A stretch of 64,000 bases of DNA from Streptacidiphilus jiangxiensis (lineage in GTDB: Bacteria > Actinomycetota > Actinomycetes > Streptomycetales > Streptomycetaceae): contig NZ_FOAZ01000028.1 in NCBI RefSeq assembly GCF_900109465.1, positions 1-64,000 of the forward strand, in the 5' to 3' direction. A model generated the notes under the pieces. The model had not been told where the DNA came from. It saw only the letters and a program-made list of their open reading frames with translations, and ran no database searches. A program made the translations under genes and the position numbers. Shown here piece after piece: positions 8,641-16,639 of this stretch (within the stretch, counting starts at the first letter, position 1; every line of letters starts with the position of its first letter).

Positions 8641-9491
8641 GGCCGCTCCAGCGGGATGCGGGCGCGGACGCGGTAGCCGCCGCCGAGGCGGCGGCGGGCG
8701 TCGAGGTCGCCGCCGTAGACGGCGACCCGCTCGCGCAGGCCCATCAGGCCCCGCCCGGCGCCAGGGTTCGCCGTAGGGCCGGGCGGAGCGCCACCCGCCA
8801 GTACGCTGGCGCCGGTGGTGAGCACCTCGACCCGGAGCGAGGTGTCGGCGTAGCGCACGGTGACCTCCGCCCTGCCCCCGTCGTCGCCGTGGCGCAGCGC
8901 GTTGGTGAGGGCCTCCTGGACGATCCGGTAGGCGGTGACGTCCACACCGGCGGGCAGGCTCCTCGGCTCGCCCAGCACGCGGACCTCGACCGGGACCCCC
9001 GCGAAGGACACCTTGTCGACGAGTGCGCCGAGCCGGTCCAGTCCGGGCTGCGGCGCCAGGTCGTCCGCGAGCGCGGGCTCCTCGGCGGCGGCAGGGGACG
9101 GCTCCGAGCCGTCCTGTGCCGGGGCCAGCAGGCCCAGCAGGTTCCGCAGTTCGGTCATGGTGTCGCGACCCGCGCCCTCGACGGCGCGCAGCGCGGCGGC
9201 CGCCTCGTCCGGCAGCGTGGTGAGGACCTCGCGGGCCGCACCGGCCTGGACGACCATCAGGCTCACGTTGTGGCTGACGATGTCGTGCAGCTCCCGGGCG
9301 ATCCTGGCGCGCTCGGCGGCGACCGCGTCCCGCGCGGCGTTCTCCCGCTCGCGCTCCAGCAGCCAGCCCCGGTCGCCGAGCGCCCGCCGCCGGGCGCGAC
9401 GCTCCCGCGCGTACCCGAGGCCGAACCAGCCCGCGGCCAGGCAGGCGGCCACGAGCGCCGCCGCCATCCAGTCCACCACCGATGCCCCCAC
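8637..9491 (-). CDS. Two-component sensor histidine kinase (HisKA_3)
   Basis: Partner of the response regulator at 7951. From GTG 9491 the protein is 284 residues. It has one N-terminal membrane segment (about 9-27), a short linker, the HisKA_3 dimerisation box with phospho-accepting His69 (ARELHDIVSHNVSLMVVQAG), then an HATPase domain with YRIVQEALTNALRHG and the G-box GRGLMGLRERV. GGGAGG directly abuts the GTG, so a GTG at 9479 is an equally fair start. Having a single membrane segment rather than four to six suggests it senses the membrane or the neighbouring ABC permease rather than an external ligand domain. Confidence 0.88.
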   Translation of the reverse strand: MGASVVDWMAAALVAACLAAGWFGLGYARERRARRRALGDRGWLLERERENAARDAVAAERARIARELHDIVSHNVSLMVVQAGAAREVLTTLPDEAAAALRAVEGAGRDTMTELRNLLGLLAPAQDGSEPSPAAAEEPALADDLAPQPGLDRLGALVDKVSFAGVPVEVRVLGEPRSLPAGVDVTAYRIVQEALTNALRHGDDGGRAEVTVRYADTSLRVEVLTTGASVLAGGAPPGPTANPGAGRGLMGLRERVAVYGGDLDARRRLGGGYRVRARIPLERP

Positions 9492-9618
9492 CCTCCCACC
9501 TTTGCAGATCTTGGAGCGATCGCGCGTCATACGGCGGGTGCAGCGCCGTACCACCACGGGATGACCCCCACGCCGCGGTTGCATCCGCAGTGGGATGCCG
9601 CGGCCCCGAGGCGGACCG

Positions 9619-9631
9619 TAGCTTTCCCGTC
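9619..9631 (+). promoter_or_regulatory. Probable leaderless promoter of the ABC operon
   Basis: TAGCTT at 9619-9624 lies 8 nt before the ATG at 9632, and no ribosome-binding site separates them. This is the arrangement of a leaderless actinobacterial mRNA. No convincing -35 is visible. Confidence 0.5.
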
Positions 9632-10363
9632 ATGACGAGTGGATCAGTGACCGGGCCCGGGACGGGCGAGGACGAACCGCGGCTGGTGGTGCGGCTGGAG
9701 GACGTTCGCAAGGAGTACGGCGACCACCACGCGCTGAACGGCGTCTCCCTGGAGATCCGCAGCGGTGAGGCGGTCGCGGTGATGGGCCCGTCCGGCTGCG
9801 GCAAGTCGACGCTGCTGAACATGGTGGCCGGACTGGACCGGCCCACCTCCGGGCGGGTCACCGTGCACGGGGAGGACCTGACCGGACTGAACGAGACGGG
9901 CCTCGCGCTGTTCCGCAGGCGCCGCATCGGCATGGTCTTCCAGTTCTTCAACCTGCTCGACGACCTGTCCGCGCTCGACAACGTGGCGCTGGCCGCCCAA
10001 CTGACGGGCACCCCCGCGCGGCAGGCGCGGCGACGGGCCCAGGAGCTGCTGGACGAGCTCGGCATCGCGGACCGCCGCAACGCCTTCCCGGCCGTGCTCA
10101 GCGGTGGGGAGCGGCAGCGGGTGGCGGTGGCCCGGGCGCTGATGAACCGCCCGGCGCTGCTGCTGGCCGACGAGCCGACGGGAGCGCTGGACAGCCACTC
10201 CGGCGAGCAGGTGATGGACCTGCTGCTGGACCTCAACCAGATCGGGCAGACCCTGCTGCTGGTCACCCACGACCCGCGGCTGGCGACGCGGTGCGCCAAC
10301 CGAGTCGTCGACCTCGCCGACGGCCGCGTCGTCGGCGAGCGCAGCCTGGAGCGTGCCGGATGA
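9632..10363 (+). CDS. ABC transporter ATP-binding protein, MacB/LolD type
   Basis: 243-residue ATPase energising the FtsX-like permease encoded next. Walker A GPSGCGKST is at residues 52-60; Q-loop VFQFFNLLDDLSALDNV; signature LSGGERQRVAVARAL; Walker B LLLADEPTGALD; H-loop VTHDPRLA. The stop overlaps the permease start by ATGA. The gene is divergent from the two-component system, which typically controls such transporters for antimicrobial-peptide or envelope-stress resistance. The substrate is not readable from sequence. Confidence 0.94.
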   Translation: MTSGSVTGPGTGEDEPRLVVRLEDVRKEYGDHHALNGVSLEIRSGEAVAVMGPSGCGKSTLLNMVAGLDRPTSGRVTVHGEDLTGLNETGLALFRRRRIGMVFQFFNLLDDLSALDNVALAAQLTGTPARQARRRAQELLDELGIADRRNAFPAVLSGGERQRVAVARALMNRPALLLADEPTGALDSHSGEQVMDLLLDLNQIGQTLLLVTHDPRLATRCANRVVDLADGRVVGERSLERAG

Positions 10364-12684
10364 GGGCCGTGTGGCAGGCCGCCCGCGCGGCGGTGCGGCG
10401 GCGCAGGCTGCAGACGTCCGTCATCGCCCTGGTGGTGCTGGTCTCGACGATGACGATCGTGGTCGCGCTGGGACTGCTGGACGCCGCCTCCGCGCCGTTC
10501 GACCGGGCCTTCGCCCGGCAGCAGGGCGCGCAGCTGACCGCGACCTTCGACACGGCGAGGGTGGATGCGGCGCAGCTTGCGGCGACGGCCCATGCCGCGG
10601 GCGTCGTGGCGAGCGCGGGGCCCTTCGCACAGGCCGTGGCGACCCTGGACCGGCCGGTGACGATCAACGACGCGGGCCCGGTGACGGTCGTGGGCCGGGC
10701 CGATCCGGGCGGTCCGGTGGACCGGGTGAACCTGTGGGCGGGCCACTGGGCGACCGGCCCGGGCGAGGTGGTGTTCAGCTCGCCACCGGGGATCGGCGGC
10801 GAGGGCAGGCGCTCGGCACTCGGCGCGCAGATCACGCTGTCCGGCGTCCGGTTCACCGTGGTCGGGCTGGCCTCCAGTGTGAGCCGGACCGCGGACGCCT
10901 GGGTCGCACCGGACCAGATGGCGGCGCTGCACCCGTCCTCCGCGCAGATGCTCTACCGCTTCGCGCACGCCGCCGACGACCGCGAGACGGCGGGCGACCT
11001 CGCCGCCGTCACCGGCTCGCTGCCGCCCGGCGCGCTCACCGCCTCGCAGTCCTACCTGAGCCTGGAACAGCGCGCCGAGCACACCCCGAGCGCCTTCGTG
11101 CCGTTCCTGATGGTCTTCGGCGTGCTGGGCCTGCTCGTCGCGGCGCTCATCGTCGGCAACGTGGTGAGCGGCGCGGTGGTCTCCGGGTTCCGTCACATCG
11201 GTGTGCTGAAGGCACTGGGCTTCACCCCGAACCAGGTGGTGGCCGTCTATCTGGTGATGGTGTCCGTGCCCGCGCTCGTCGGCTGCGTCCTGGGCACCGT
11301 GCTGGGCGACCTGGCGGAACAGCCGCTGCTCCGGCAGATCTTCAACGGCGTGGACGGCACCGAGCTCGGCGACAGTGTGGGCCTGAGTCCCTGGGTGGAC
11401 CTCGTCGCCCTGCTGGGCGTCCCCGCGCTGGTGCTGCTCGCGGCGCTGCTGCCGTCGCTGCGGGCCCGCGCTCTCCCCGCCGCCCGCGCGATCAGCGCCG
11501 GCAGCGCCCAGCGCACCGGCCGCGCGCTGCGGATCCAACGGCGGCTGACGGGCTCCCCGTTGCCGCGCTCGGTCAGCCTCGGGCTCGGCCTGCCCTTCGC
11601 CCGCCCGGGCCGCAGCCTGCTGACGCTGGCGGCGGTGGTGCTGGGCGTGACGACGGTGACCTTCTCGACCGGCCTGGCCTCGACGGTCACCGCGTTCGGC
11701 ACCGCGGCCGAGGGCGGTGGCGCCTACCAGGTGGTCGTGAACGCGGGCCGCGCGGACGTCGGGATGACCCCGCCGACCCACACCGCCGCGCAGATCGGAC
11801 CCCTGCTGAGCGGCCTGCCCGGAGCGAGGCAGGTGACGCCGTCCGCGTACGTGCCGGTGCGCCTGCCCGGTGTCGCCCAGGGGATGAACCTGCTCGCCTA
11901 CCAGGGCCTCTCCTCGGACCTGGGCACCCTCGTCGTCGACGGCCGCTGGTTCGACGGACCGGGTGAGATCGTGGTCTCCCCCGGCTTCCTGACCCTCCAC
12001 GCCGCCGCCGTGGGCGACCGTCTGACGCTGGCGACGGCCGGGCGGACGGAACAGGTCACCATCGTCGGCGAGACCCTCACCGGAGACCCGGACTACGTCT
12101 CCACCGACTGGTCCACCGCCACCGCGCTCGACCCCGCCGTCACCCCGCGCCAGTTCCTGGTGAAGCTCGCCCCCGGCACGGACGCGGCCGCGTACCAACG
12201 CGCGGTCCGCGCGGCGGACCCCGGGCTCCACCCCTCCGGCAAGGACACGGTCAACGCCGGCGCGATGACCGCCGTCGGCTCGGCGTCCGTGCTGAGCCTG
12301 CTGCTGGGCACCGTCGCGGCACTGGGCGTGTTCAACACCGTGGTGCTGAACGCGCGGGAGCGGCGGCGGGATCTCGGGATGCTCAAGTCCATCGGGATGA
12401 CGCCACGTCAGGTCACGGCGATGATGGTCACCTCGATGGCCGCGCTGGGCCTGGCGGGCGGCGCGGTCGGCGTCCCCCTCGGCATGCTGGCCCACCGCCT
12501 GATCCTGCCGGTCACGGGCCAGGCCGGCGGCATCGACTTCCCCGCGTCGATGCGGGAGGTGTGGCACCCGGGCAACCTCGCACTACTGGCCCTCTCCGGC
12601 GTGGCCCTGGCCGCGCTGGGCGCGCTGATCCCGTCCCGGTCGGCGGCGCGCGTGACGATCGCCAAGGTGCTGCACAACGAGTGA
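10360..12684 (+). CDS. FtsX-like ABC permease
   Basis: 774 residues starting at the ATG that overlaps the ATPase stop. An N-terminal anchor (about 20-42), an extracytoplasmic MacB-type periplasmic core domain, and a first FtsX helix group (about 245-360) are followed by a second anchor, a second extracytoplasmic domain and a C-terminal FtsX group (about 640-765, with ARERRRDLGMLKSIGMTPRQV). This is the standard two-module actinobacterial exporter or mechanotransmission permease. It ends just before a long palindromic repeat element that separates it from the convergent gene. Confidence 0.92.
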   Translation: MRAVWQAARAAVRRRRLQTSVIALVVLVSTMTIVVALGLLDAASAPFDRAFARQQGAQLTATFDTARVDAAQLAATAHAAGVVASAGPFAQAVATLDRPVTINDAGPVTVVGRADPGGPVDRVNLWAGHWATGPGEVVFSSPPGIGGEGRRSALGAQITLSGVRFTVVGLASSVSRTADAWVAPDQMAALHPSSAQMLYRFAHAADDRETAGDLAAVTGSLPPGALTASQSYLSLEQRAEHTPSAFVPFLMVFGVLGLLVAALIVGNVVSGAVVSGFRHIGVLKALGFTPNQVVAVYLVMVSVPALVGCVLGTVLGDLAEQPLLRQIFNGVDGTELGDSVGLSPWVDLVALLGVPALVLLAALLPSLRARALPAARAISAGSAQRTGRALRIQRRLTGSPLPRSVSLGLGLPFARPGRSLLTLAAVVLGVTTVTFSTGLASTVTAFGTAAEGGGAYQVVVNAGRADVGMTPPTHTAAQIGPLLSGLPGARQVTPSAYVPVRLPGVAQGMNLLAYQGLSSDLGTLVVDGRWFDGPGEIVVSPGFLTLHAAAVGDRLTLATAGRTEQVTIVGETLTGDPDYVSTDWSTATALDPAVTPRQFLVKLAPGTDAAAYQRAVRAADPGLHPSGKDTVNAGAMTAVGSASVLSLLLGTVAALGVFNTVVLNARERRRDLGMLKSIGMTPRQVTAMMVTSMAALGLAGGAVGVPLGMLAHRLILPVTGQAGGIDFPASMREVWHPGNLALLALSGVALAALGALIPSRSAARVTIAKVLHNE

Positions 12685-12696
12685 GTGGCACTGACT

Positions 12697-12788
12697 GGGG
12701 GCGCGAGCAACCACTGACGTGCGGATGGCCCTGGACGTCGAGGGCCATCCGCCTGTCAGTGGCTTGTCGAGCAGTCGCTCGCGCCCCT
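12697..12788. repeat. Long palindromic repeat element, copy 1
   Basis: Three nested stems: GGGGCGCGAGC (12698-12708) with GCTCGCGCCCC (12777-12787); CCACTGAC (12711-12718) with GTCAGTGG (12755-12762); GCGGATGGCCCT (12721-12732) with AGGGCCATCCGC (12741-12752). It lies between convergent genes. Related copies lie at 26187-26286 and 57963-58066. The segment GCAACTACCTGCGG just outside the right arm is shared with copy 2. Confidence 0.85.
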
Positions 12789-12798
12789 GATGGTGCAA

Positions 12799-14394
12799 CT
12801 ACCTGCGGAGGCGGTTGAAGATCCGTCCCGCAACTGTCGGCACCGCCGGGGCGACGTAGTGAGCAGCCGCCGCCGGGCCGCGCAGTGTCTCGGCGGAGAA
12901 CAGGCCCGAGAACGCGTCCGCGATGTTCACGCCCGCCGCCGTGGGCGCCGTGTTCGTCTCGACGAGGATCGGACGGACGAACGGACCGTCGGTCGTGATG
13001 CCCTCGTAGTCACCGAGCATGTGGCCGCCGGCGTTCGGGGCGAGCAGCCAGTCGAAGACCGGCGTGATCTGACGCTCGACGGGGGTGGCCTCACCGCCGC
13101 GCGGGAAGGTCAGCAGCCAGCCGGCCGTCGGGAGGGTCGTGGTGTTGCCGGGCTGGAGGTAGCGCAGGTCGTAGTAGGTGACCGCGACCGTGCCCTGTGA
13201 GTCCACCGCGATGGACGGCGTGAACGCCGGGCTGCCCGGGGACTGGTTCAGTCGGACCGGCTTCGACCAGGTGCGGCCGTGGTCGCTGGAGTGGACGAGC
13301 TGGATCTGGTCGTAGGCGCCACCGGTGAAGTCCGAGCCCTCGTAGGCGAGGTAGAGCTCGCCGGTGCTCGGGTCGACGGCGACGCTCGGCAGCCCGCCGC
13401 CCGCGCGCAGTGCCTTGTTCGGGTCGTTCGGCGCGTTCGGGTCGACCTCCGCGACGGAGGTGTCAGTGGTGACCCGGACCGGCTTGGACCAGGTGCGGCC
13501 CTGGTCGTGCGAGGCCACCATCGCGTAGTGCGAATCGAGCGCGGTGTTCGCGGTGGCGTCGGTGTAGGTGATGTCGTTGAAGAAGTCGTAGAGCGTGCCG
13601 GTGTGCCGGTCCACGACGATGACGTTGCCGATGGTCTGCGAGTTCGGGACGACCGAGGTGTCGACGAACGGGCGGGCCTTGGACCAGGTGCGGCCGCCGT
13701 CACGGGTGATGGAGAGGTACGCGGGGCCGGTGAAGCTCGCCTTCGGGCCGCTGGTCTGGTCGAGGCGGTCCCAGACCTGGTAGGCGACGCCCGGGTGCAA
13801 CGGGTCGGCGGTGACGGAGTTCTTGTCGTTGCCGATCGCCGGGTCGTTGTCGTCGATGAGCTTGGTGACGTGCTTCCAGGTCCGTCCGCCGTCGTAGGAG
13901 GTCGCCGCCGCGACGCCGTTGCGGTTGGTGGTGTCGTCGAAGACGAGCGCGCTGACGTAGGCGGTGCCGTCGGGACCGAAGCTGACCCAGGCGTCGGAGG
14001 CGCGCTGGTAGTCGAGGCCGCCGGGGGCGCAGTGGGTGAACGGCAGGGCCACGTGGTGGAAGTGGCGGCCGTCGCTGCTCCAGCTCTCGGCGGTGCCGCG
14101 GGCGCCGCCGTTGGACCAGCGGTCCTGCTGGTAGACGGCGATGACCTGGTGCGGGTTGCGCGGGTCGGCCGAGACGTAGGGCTCGTCCGCGGTGCCCGGG
14201 TAGTTGGTACCGCTGCCGTCGGCGCTGATGTCGCAGCCCGCGTAGGGGTCGCCGGGCGAGACGGCGCCGAGGTAGGTGCCGTGGCTGTGGCCCGCCGCCG
14301 GGGCCTGGCCTGCGGCGGCCTGTCCGGCGGCGGTGGAGACGACGGCCAGCGCGAGTGCGGTCGCGGTGACGGTGGCCCTGGTTCGGATGCGCAT
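12799..14394 (-). CDS. Secreted sialidase-like Asp-box beta-propeller protein
   Basis: 531 residues with a Sec signal peptide (MRIRTRATVTATALALAVV, cleavage likely near residue 30 after Ala-rich GQAAAG). At least four Asp-box (BNR) motifs of SxDxGxTW type are visible: TSYDGGRTW, ITRDGGRTW, ASHDQGRTW and SSDHGRTW. These are spaced through the middle of the protein as expected for a six-bladed sialidase-type propeller. I do not see a convincing FRIP/catalytic set, so glycosidase activity is uncertain; it may be an extracellular binding protein. It is convergent with the ABC permease across a palindromic repeat. Confidence 0.82.
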   Translation of the reverse strand: MRIRTRATVTATALALAVVSTAAGQAAAGQAPAAGHSHGTYLGAVSPGDPYAGCDISADGSGTNYPGTADEPYVSADPRNPHQVIAVYQQDRWSNGGARGTAESWSSDGRHFHHVALPFTHCAPGGLDYQRASDAWVSFGPDGTAYVSALVFDDTTNRNGVAAATSYDGGRTWKHVTKLIDDNDPAIGNDKNSVTADPLHPGVAYQVWDRLDQTSGPKASFTGPAYLSITRDGGRTWSKARPFVDTSVVPNSQTIGNVIVVDRHTGTLYDFFNDITYTDATANTALDSHYAMVASHDQGRTWSKPVRVTTDTSVAEVDPNAPNDPNKALRAGGGLPSVAVDPSTGELYLAYEGSDFTGGAYDQIQLVHSSDHGRTWSKPVRLNQSPGSPAFTPSIAVDSQGTVAVTYYDLRYLQPGNTTTLPTAGWLLTFPRGGEATPVERQITPVFDWLLAPNAGGHMLGDYEGITTDGPFVRPILVETNTAPTAAGVNIADAFSGLFSAETLRGPAAAAHYVAPAVPTVAGRIFNRLRR

Positions 14395-14568
14395 GAAACC
14401 CCCGAGTTGGTCGGATCACGACGGTCTGGGCTCTTGCTGCACCGCGGGCCTGACGGCCCGTCGGACCGCACGAGCCTACCGGTCCCCGGGCCGCGTGCAC
14501 ACCATCAACACCACGCCGAGGGGTGCAGACACCCGGCCGCCGCGGTGAAATTCGAAACAATTCCGTCA

Positions 14569-14596
14569 TTGACGCCGGGCGGAGACGGCTGACATT
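14569..14596 (+). promoter_or_regulatory. Promoter of the putative Cys leader peptide and FMN reductase
   Basis: TTGACG (14569-14574) and GACATT (14591-14596) are separated by 16 bp. The leader-peptide GTG at 14605 is 9 nt beyond the -10, so the transcript is predicted to be leaderless. Confidence 0.6.
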
Positions 14597-14604
14597 CTGG
14601 CTGC

Positions 14605-14688
14605 GTGAGTCAGTTCGAGGTCCTCTTCGCGCGCCTGCACGTCGATCTGCGACGTCAGGCCAGCGCCATCTGTGCCTGCGGCCGCTGA
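14605..14688 (+). CDS. Putative cysteine-responsive leader peptide, 27 aa
   Basis: GTG 14605 to TGA 14686-14688 encodes a 27-residue peptide with the conserved core RLHVDLRRQASAICACG. This is the actinobacterial putative leader peptide pattern (HVDL, Arg, Ser-Ala, terminal Cys) often found upstream of sulfur-assimilation and FMN-reductase genes. Two Cys codons lie close to the stop, as expected if ribosome stalling at Cys codons reports cysteine supply. It starts where its promoter places the transcript 5' end. It lies 165 nt upstream of the FMN reductase, with a hairpin and T-run between. Confidence 0.7.
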   Translation: MSQFEVLFARLHVDLRRQASAICACGR

Positions 14689-14740
14689 CGCCTTCCGCGT
14701 CGCGCCCAGCACGGCTCTGACCTGCTGATCTCCTTCAACC

Positions 14741-14764
14741 GAGTTCCGGCTGGAATTCCCTTTT
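14741..14764 (+). terminator. Candidate attenuator hairpin
   Basis: GAGTTCC-GGCT-GGAATTC (14741-14758) forms a 7-bp stem with a 4-nt loop, followed by CC and TTTT at 14761-14764. It lies between the leader peptide and the FMN reductase start and could be the termination half of an attenuator. No competing antiterminator was worked out. Confidence 0.4.
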
Positions 14765-14853
14765 CGCACCCCCCGCATTTTCTGCCGACCGACACCGTCG
14801 TCCGGTCGTTGCCCGCTGCGTGTTTCGCATTCGTTCTCTCCCGGGAGCCATTC

Positions 14854-15405
14854 GTGTCCACACTGCTCGTGATTTCCGGCAGCCCCGCCCGGTCGTCCCG
14901 TACCGCCCCGCTCGCCGGCCATCTGGCCCGGCGCCTGTCACTGAGTGGCTTCGACGTCGAGCACCTCGACCTGCGCGGGCTGCCGCCGGACGCCCTGCTG
15001 GAGGCCGACACCGCGCACCCCGAGGTGCGCCGGGCGCTGGACGCGGTCGCGGCGGCCGACGGCGTCGTGGTGGCCACCCCCGTCTACAAGGCCTCCTACA
15101 CGGGCCTGCTCAAGGCCTTCCTCGACCTGCTCCCCCAGGACGGCCTGGCCGGCAAGACCGTCCTGCCGCTGGCGACCGGTGGCACGATCGCCCACCTGCT
15201 CAGCATCGACTACGCGCTGCGTCCGGTCCTGAGCGCCCTCGCGGCCCGGCACGTGGTGGGCGGGGTCTTCCTCCTGGACCGCACCATCGTGGCCCGTGGC
15301 GCCGACGCGGTGGAGCTCAGCCCGGAGACGGAGCAGCGGCTCCTGGAGGCCGTGGACGCCTTCGTGGACGCCCTGCCGACCAGCCCGGTCCTCGCAGCCG
15401 CCTGA
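14854..15405 (+). CDS. NADPH-dependent FMN reductase (SsuE-like)
   Basis: Flavodoxin-fold reductase that supplies reduced FMN, classically to two-component sulfonate monooxygenases. GTG 14854 follows CGGGAG with 8-nt spacing and gives 183 residues. The FMN-binding loop is at the N-terminus (VISGSPARSSRTAPLAGHLA), and TPVYKASYTGLLKAFLDLL and PLATGGTIAHLLSIDYALRPVLSAL are classic SsuE motifs. The preceding putative Cys leader peptide fits a role in sulfur supply. No monooxygenase or sulfonate transporter gene is adjacent. It ends before two strong hairpins. Confidence 0.9.
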   Translation: MSTLLVISGSPARSSRTAPLAGHLARRLSLSGFDVEHLDLRGLPPDALLEADTAHPEVRRALDAVAAADGVVVATPVYKASYTGLLKAFLDLLPQDGLAGKTVLPLATGGTIAHLLSIDYALRPVLSALAARHVVGGVFLLDRTIVARGADAVELSPETEQRLLEAVDAFVDALPTSPVLAAA

Positions 15406-15444
15406 CCGGCCGCCCCTGACCGGAGAACGGATGCCCCACCCCTG

Positions 15445-15472
15445 GGCCGCGCACAGATCCCTGTGCGCGGCC
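15445..15472. terminator. Hairpin terminator after FMN reductase
   Basis: GGCCGCGCACAG (15445-15456) and CTGTGCGCGGCC (15461-15472) form a perfect 12-bp stem with loop ATCC, 40 bp after the stop. Confidence 0.8.
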
Positions 15473-15521
15473 TCAGCAACGCACCCTCCGGGCACCGTGG
15501 GTGACGGTTCGTCACGGAGTC

Positions 15522-15561
15522 GACGGCGAACGCCGCGTCGGCCGACGCGGCGTTCGCCGTC
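15522..15561. terminator. Perfect 20-bp palindrome between convergent genes
   Basis: The 40 nt 15522-15561 are perfectly palindromic, with arms starting GACGGCGAACGCCGCG and meeting at GG/CC. It ends 8 bp from the stop of the DUF1684 gene, so it probably terminates that gene and backs up the preceding terminator. Confidence 0.8.
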
Positions 15562-15569
15562 CCGTGGGC

Positions 15570-16352
15570 CTACTGGCGCTGGACCTGACGCTCGCCGGCG
15601 CGGACCGCGAGGGGGAGCCGGTTGCCCGGCGGGGGGAACGGGCAGAGGAAGTGGTCGGCGAAGGCGCACGGGGGCAGGTAGGCGCGGTTGAGGTCGAGGA
15701 CTGTCGTGCCGTCGGCGGCCGGGGCGGGGAGTTCGACGAAGCGGAAGCGGTAGTTCTGCTGCTCCTCGTCGCTGAAGACCGCGCTCAGCGAGCCCGTCGT
15801 GCCACGGCCGACCGCCAGCGTGTGGGCGGTGCCGTCGGCGGCGGTGAAGGCCACCGTGCCGGCCAGGGCGAGGCCGCGGTCACGGCCGTCCGCGTTGGGG
15901 ACCGGGACGGTCTGCTCCTCCAAGTAGGGCACGAAGCGCGCCGCCAGGGCCCAGGACGGGTCGTAGGGGTGGGCGGCGATGCCTGCGAACGACGCGCGGG
16001 CCGGAGCGGCGGGGTCGAAGACCCGGACCGCGTACTCGCCGTCGCGCAGGATCAGGCTGAGCCGGCGGCCGCCGTGGGTGATCCGGGACGGCCGCTCGGC
16101 GGTGTCCGGGCACAGGCGCACCGTGCTGTCCAACGGCTCGTCGTCGACGGCGAGTCCGTCGTGACGGGTGGCGGTGAGCGTGACACAGGAGCCGCTCTCG
16201 TCCAGCTCCCACCGCCCCGGCACGCCCGGCACCCCGGTGCCCAGGTCGCGCAGCCAGTGCGTTCCGGTGAGCGACAGCGGGCCGTGCGGCGCGCGGACGG
16301 TGATGACGCGCTGGTCGAGCCAGTTCTTCCAGGCGTCCTGGGCCGTGGTCAT
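15570..16352 (-). CDS. DUF1684 family protein
   Basis: 260 residues from ATG 16352 (GAGG about 10 nt upstream; a GTG/ATG 27 nt further upstream lacks a site). It is a soluble beta-rich cytoplasmic protein. Features typical of DUF1684 are an N-terminal DAWKNWLDQRVITVRAPHGP, central RVFDPAAPARASFAGI and C-terminal DLNRAYLPPCAFADHFLCPFPPPGNRLP with conserved Asn-Pro-Cys residues. Biochemical function is not established. A second putative cysteine leader peptide lies 174 nt upstream on the same strand, suggesting sulfur-linked control shared with the convergent FMN reductase. Confidence 0.85.
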   Translation of the reverse strand: MTTAQDAWKNWLDQRVITVRAPHGPLSLTGTHWLRDLGTGVPGVPGRWELDESGSCVTLTATRHDGLAVDDEPLDSTVRLCPDTAERPSRITHGGRRLSLILRDGEYAVRVFDPAAPARASFAGIAAHPYDPSWALAARFVPYLEEQTVPVPNADGRDRGLALAGTVAFTAADGTAHTLAVGRGTTGSLSAVFSDEEQQNYRFRFVELPAPAADGTTVLDLNRAYLPPCAFADHFLCPFPPPGNRLPLAVRAGERQVQRQ

Positions 16353-16525
16353 GGGGTCGCTACCTCGTTTCGGTGACAAAGGTGAAGGGGGCGCACGGCA
16401 GCGGCAACACGCGAGGAATCGCTCGGCCCATGACGAGGGCTCACAGGAGGTCTCACGAGTGAGGGCTCACGAGGAGAGGAAGGCCGGGCAGGGCGGCCCG
16501 CTACCGAGTCAGCGGAGGACGGACG

Positions 16526-16603
16526 TCAGGCGCGACACGCCGCGGACCACACACGACCGAAGTCGATGTGGCCTCGGATGACGAGACGCTGCTCGGTGTT
16601 CAC
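16526..16603 (-). CDS. Putative cysteine-responsive leader peptide, 25 aa
   Basis: GTG 16603 to TGA 16526-16528 encodes 25 residues containing RGHIDFGRVWSAACRA. It matches the same pattern as the leader at 14605: H-(V/I)-D, Arg-Val, Ser-Ala, Cys near the stop. It is apparently leaderless. It lies upstream of the DUF1684 gene on the same strand. Only one Cys codon is present, third from the end. Confidence 0.62.
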   Translation of the reverse strand: MNTEQRLVIRGHIDFGRVWSAACRA

Positions 16604-16609
16604 ACCGAC

Positions 16610-16639
16610 AGTTGACCAGCGCCGCGACCTGCGCGTCAA
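16610..16639 (-). promoter_or_regulatory. Promoter of the second leader peptide
   Basis: On the minus strand TTGACG (16639-16634), an 18-bp spacer and TCAACT (16615-16610) precede the GTG at 16603 by 6 nt. The -35 overlaps the end of the TVP38 gene. Architecture matches the promoter at 14569. Confidence 0.5.

Noticed and set aside
7951-12567. A continuous minus-strand open frame of more than 1500 codons
   Set aside because: Only the response-regulator end is real. The rest is antisense to the ABC genes and gives Arg/Gly/Ala-rich low-complexity protein, as expected for GC-rich DNA.
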